Assembly (NCBI GenBank): GCA_025454095.1
Contig: JALOPC010000045.1
Location: 1-8,676 of the forward strand
DNA: 8,676 nt
Direction of reading: 5' to 3'
Source of the DNA: Syntrophales bacterium
GTDB lineage: Bacteria > Desulfobacterota > Syntrophia > Syntrophales > UBA2192
The notes below the pieces were generated by a model that worked only from the letters and a program-made list of their open reading frames with translations, had not been told where the DNA came from and searched no databases. The stretch's first letter is position 1. Every line of letters begins with the position of its first letter. Below are positions 6,373 through 8,676 of this stretch, piece after piece. The position numbers were made by a program, and so were the translations under genes.

Positions 6373-6412
6373 AAAGCCCCCGCTTCCATGAGGGAAGAAC
6401 GGGGGCTTTTTT
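6373..6412 (+). terminator. Strong intrinsic terminator, possibly bidirectional
   Basis: AAAGCCCCCG (6373-6382) pairs with CGGGGGCTTT (6400-6409). An inner CTTCC/GGAAG stem (6383-6387 with 6393-6397) extends the hairpin, and six T residues (6407-6412) follow. It lies 36 bases past the transglycosylase stop codon. On the minus strand the same hairpin is followed by CTTTCCC, so it may also help end the convergent synthase-like gene, whose stop codon is at 6466-6468. Confidence 0.9.
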
Positions 6413-6465
6413 CGTACGGCATGAACCCCGGGTGCCTGTGTCCCGGGCCTCGAAGCCTCCGGCCG

Positions 6466-8592
6466 TCACGGCCGCAGGGACTTCATCCAGGCCGAGAAAT
6501 TGAAGCCGTCCCAACGCTCCCGCATGCCGTCCCGCAGCGGCAGCATGATGTTGATGTAATCGTCCGTCCAGGGGGTCGCGGCCCTCAGGCCGTCGCCGGG
6601 CCCGAGGGGAATCCATCCCTTCTTGACCAGCGCCTCCAGCCGCTCGGGGTTCCTGGCGAGAACCACGCACCACGTGGCGCTCTGGTTCGCTTTCAACTCG
6701 GTCTTCGGCGTCGGCACGTTGATGGCGCCGGCGAGGCCGAGCTGGGCGGCAACGGCCTTGATGACGGGGCGAAGCTCGTAGTAGCGGTTCGAGACGTGGA
6801 AGAGGATCACGCCGTCGCCGTTGAGCCGCTCCAGGTAGATCTGGATCGCTTCCCGCGTCAGCAGGTGAGTCGGGATGCCGTCGCCCGTGAAAGCATCCAT
6901 GTGGATGATGTCGTACGGGGGCTCCTGCCGGTCACTGTCCTGCATCGCGAGTCTTCCGTCCCCCACGACGACCCGCACATCCCCCTTGCACTCGTTGAGG
7001 AACGAGAACCAGTGGCGGGCGATCCCCTCGTTGTCGGGGTCGATCTCGTAGTAGACCATGGTTTCGCCGGGCTTCACGTAGGCGGCCGCGGCCCCGGCCC
7101 CCAGCCCCAGCACGGCCATCCGCCGGACGGGCGGCGTCGTCTCGTAGACATCCGCGATCCCGCCGCCGATGAAATAATACATGATGGGGGTCATGCGCTC
7201 CTCGGGGTCCAGCAGCTGCGCGCCGTGGATGGTCCTCCCGTGGAGGAGCTGCCTCACGTCCTTCGGGATGCTCGCCACATCCCAGATCGTGTAGGTGCCG
7301 TAAAAATTGCGGTGGCGAAAGCGCACGGGCTCCTGCAGGGTCTGCCATCCCTCCTTCACGATGAGGAAGACGAGGAAGGCCACGACGACGGAGCGGCCGA
7401 CGACGGCGACATAGGAGATGCTGGTCTTCAGCCGGGTCAGGGGCGTCTCCCGGCACCACCAGAACGTGGGGGCCAGCAGCAGCATGATCATCGGGTATTC
7501 ATAGAGCGCCGAGAACAGGAAGGGCGCCCCGAGGCTGATGAGGGCTCCCCCGAGCCAGCCGCCCAGGGCCGCCGCCAGGTAGAAGTTCGTCAGGTGCGAA
7601 GCCGGCGGCCTCAGCTCGTAGAGCGTTCCGTGGGAGATCAGGCAGACCAGGAAGAAAACGGCGAGGTGCCCGATGATGGCCAGCCAGTGCACCGGCCCCA
7701 GGAGGAACATGAGAAGGCCCGCCAGCAGGATCTCGGGCCAGGCATTGCGGAGGAAGCGGGGCACGCCCCCGCCGGTCCGGAAGGTCACGATAAAGCTTCC
7801 CAGGTACAGGGCGAGCGGCAGGATCCAGGTCAGCGGGAAGGAGCCCACCTCGAGGGCGATATAGTTTGTCACGGCCAGCAGGAATGCCGAGGGCAGGCTG
7901 GAAAGCAGGAGCCATTTCCCGTACGTCGCGGCTCCGATCGTGTAGGGCGCCGCCACGGCAGCTTGTTGCCCCGGGGCCTCGGCGTCGGTGCCTGCGCCGG
8001 GGCGCAGAAGAACCCAGGACGCCGCCACCAGCGCGGCGTAGAGGACGTAGGTCAGGCTCCAGGCGACGCTCTGGAGCTTCACGCCCATGAGGGGCTCGGC
8101 GACGAAGGTGTACCCCAGAAGCGCGAGAAGCGACCCCGCGTTGGATGCGGCGTAGAGGGGGTAGGGTTCCTGGTGCCTGCCCAGTCGCGAGTCGCTCAGC
8201 CATGCCTGGGCCACGACGGCCGTCGTGGAGAGCACGGCAAAGGGGATCGCCACGTACACGGACAGCACGTAGATCAGATGCGGCAGCGGGGCATGCGGAT
8301 CGGGCTGGGCATGAACCTGGAGCGGCAGGTTCACGAGGGGCAGGGCGAGGATCGCCAGGTGCCAGACGCCCAGCTTTCGGGCGAACAGATGCGCGTAGAG
8401 GTAGCCGACGAACAGGACGGCCTGGAAGAACATCAGGCAGGTGAGCCAGACGTGGGCCGCCCCGCCGAAATAGGGAGTCAACAGGCGCCCGGCGAGCGGT
8501 TCGAGTCCGAAGAGCAGAATGGCCCCGCAGAAGACCATGCCCGTCAGGACGGCCATGACCAGCCGGTCGTTTCCCGCATCCGCCTTTTTCAT
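6466..8592 (-). CDS. Polytopic membrane protein fused to a spermidine-synthase-like domain
   Basis: This 708-residue protein belongs to the 'fused MFS/spermidine synthase' type. The first 415 residues or so hold about 12 hydrophobic segments. A joining region has HRNFYGTYTIWDV (about 427-439), LLHGRTIHGAQLLDP (about 449-463) and MYYFIGGGI, all typical of this family. The Rossmann-like domain (about 490-700) has the nucleotide/SAM-site pattern LGLGAGAAAA (494-503), acidic YYEIDP (514-519), VVGDGR (542-547), and DIIHMDAFTGDGIP (561-574) at the place of the synthase's active-site Asp loop, ending with WTDDYINI. Actual aminopropyl transfer is unproven, and no S-adenosylmethionine decarboxylase gene is nearby. 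The start at MKKADAGN was chosen because GGAGGT lies eight bases upstream; a start 18 codons earlier would read through the palindrome and this Shine-Dalgarno. It stands alone, converging on the transglycosylase gene. Architecture is secure; function is not. Confidence 0.9.
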   Translation of the reverse strand: MKKADAGNDRLVMAVLTGMVFCGAILLFGLEPLAGRLLTPYFGGAAHVWLTCLMFFQAVLFVGYLYAHLFARKLGVWHLAILALPLVNLPLQVHAQPDPHAPLPHLIYVLSVYVAIPFAVLSTTAVVAQAWLSDSRLGRHQEPYPLYAASNAGSLLALLGYTFVAEPLMGVKLQSVAWSLTYVLYAALVAASWVLLRPGAGTDAEAPGQQAAVAAPYTIGAATYGKWLLLSSLPSAFLLAVTNYIALEVGSFPLTWILPLALYLGSFIVTFRTGGGVPRFLRNAWPEILLAGLLMFLLGPVHWLAIIGHLAVFFLVCLISHGTLYELRPPASHLTNFYLAAALGGWLGGALISLGAPFLFSALYEYPMIMLLLAPTFWWCRETPLTRLKTSISYVAVVGRSVVVAFLVFLIVKEGWQTLQEPVRFRHRNFYGTYTIWDVASIPKDVRQLLHGRTIHGAQLLDPEERMTPIMYYFIGGGIADVYETTPPVRRMAVLGLGAGAAAAYVKPGETMVYYEIDPDNEGIARHWFSFLNECKGDVRVVVGDGRLAMQDSDRQEPPYDIIHMDAFTGDGIPTHLLTREAIQIYLERLNGDGVILFHVSNRYYELRPVIKAVAAQLGLAGAINVPTPKTELKANQSATWCVVLARNPERLEALVKKGWIPLGPGDGLRAATPWTDDYINIMLPLRDGMRERWDGFNFSAWMKSLRP

Positions 8593-8600
8593 TCTTCCAA

Positions 8601-8606
8601 ACCTCC
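8601..8606 (-). promoter_or_regulatory. Shine-Dalgarno that fixes the start of the synthase-like gene
   Basis: The minus strand reads GGAGGT followed by eight bases and ATG at 8592-8590. This is the best ribosome-binding site among three in-frame ATGs (8646, 8622 and 8592) and decides for the shortest product. Confidence 0.8.
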
Positions 8607-8609
8607 GAA

Positions 8610-8628
8610 AGCGGTATTCCATACCGCT
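8610..8628. promoter_or_regulatory. Perfect 8-3-8 palindrome upstream of the synthase-like gene
   Basis: AGCGGTAT and ATACCGCT are exact reverse complements separated by three bases. The palindrome ends three bases from the Shine-Dalgarno and overlaps a weak candidate promoter (minus strand TTGCCG 8646-8641, 17-base spacer, TATGGA 8623-8618). It could be an operator, or in RNA a tight hairpin beside the ribosome-binding site. There is no T-run after it, so it is not a terminator. Confidence 0.5.
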
Positions 8629-8676
8629 AATCGGACCATTCGGCAAGCGGTTTTTTGAGGAATTGCGAGCAACCGA

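Noticed and set aside
6427..6474. CCCGGG repeat pair and the CGGCCG-TCA-CGGCCG hairpin around the synthase-like gene stop codon
   Set aside because: No T-run follows on either strand; short GC palindromes like these are common by chance in DNA of this composition.
6388..8658. Open frame of 756 codons on the plus strand opposite the synthase-like gene
   Set aside because: Its translation is rich in Arg, Gly, His, Asp and Gln with no recognisable domain or membrane segment. It is the complement of a strongly supported gene with high-GC codon use, and it runs through the terminator-side hairpin region. Long antisense frames of this kind are expected in GC-rich DNA.

Overview
The window is GC-rich, roughly two-thirds G+C by eye, and tightly packed. 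It reads as chromosomal DNA of a Gram-negative, double-membrane bacterium. The evidence for an outer membrane is an Mla/Mce-type lipid transport operon, two lipoproteins, a periplasmic HtrA/DegP protease and a secreted lytic transglycosylase. A single-chain STAS-MlaE permease beside MlaF, single-MCE MlaD and an auxiliary lipoprotein is an arrangement I associate with Deltaproteobacteria/Desulfobacterota. That assignment is an inference from gene style, not something proven here. I see no rRNA, tRNA, CRISPR array, transposase or phage gene.

Region 1 (1-3624, minus strand) is one probable operon, read from right to left. It starts with a small lipoprotein carrying a Cache/PDC-like sensor domain (3624-3058). 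Then come a STAS-MlaE permease (3035-1890), an MlaF-type ATPase (1872-1111), an MlaD-type substrate-binding protein with a long helical tail (1094-162) and the first 35 codons of a transport auxiliary lipoprotein (from 107, running off the left edge). Gaps are 22, 17, 16 and 54 bases. A sigma70-like promoter lies at 3679-3707. Together these encode an inner-membrane ABC complex that moves phospholipid or another hydrophobic substrate between the membranes. The lipoproteins add periplasmic sensing or docking.

Region 2 (3625-5246) holds a minus-strand HtrA/Do protease gene with a complete catalytic triad and two PDZ domains. A GC-rich hairpin follows it, just ahead of the lipid-transport promoter.

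Region 3 (5247-5727) is a 481-base intergenic region between two divergently transcribed genes. Its centre is an AT-rich island with a tandem/inverted GATATC motif and a good candidate promoter for the rightward gene.

Region 4 (5728-6336, plus strand) is a small secreted SLT-type lytic transglycosylase, ended by a strong intrinsic terminator (6373-6412).

Region 5 (6466-8592, minus strand) is a 708-residue protein. It has about a dozen membrane segments joined to a spermidine-synthase-like methyltransferase fold, and converges on the same terminator. A perfect 8-3-8 palindrome sits just upstream of its Shine-Dalgarno sequence.

The unifying theme is envelope maintenance: lipid traffic, protein quality control and murein turnover. 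The fused synthase-like protein is the functional outlier. The oddest details are a Gln at the H-loop position of the ATPase and a stand-alone Cache-like lipoprotein leading the transport operon.
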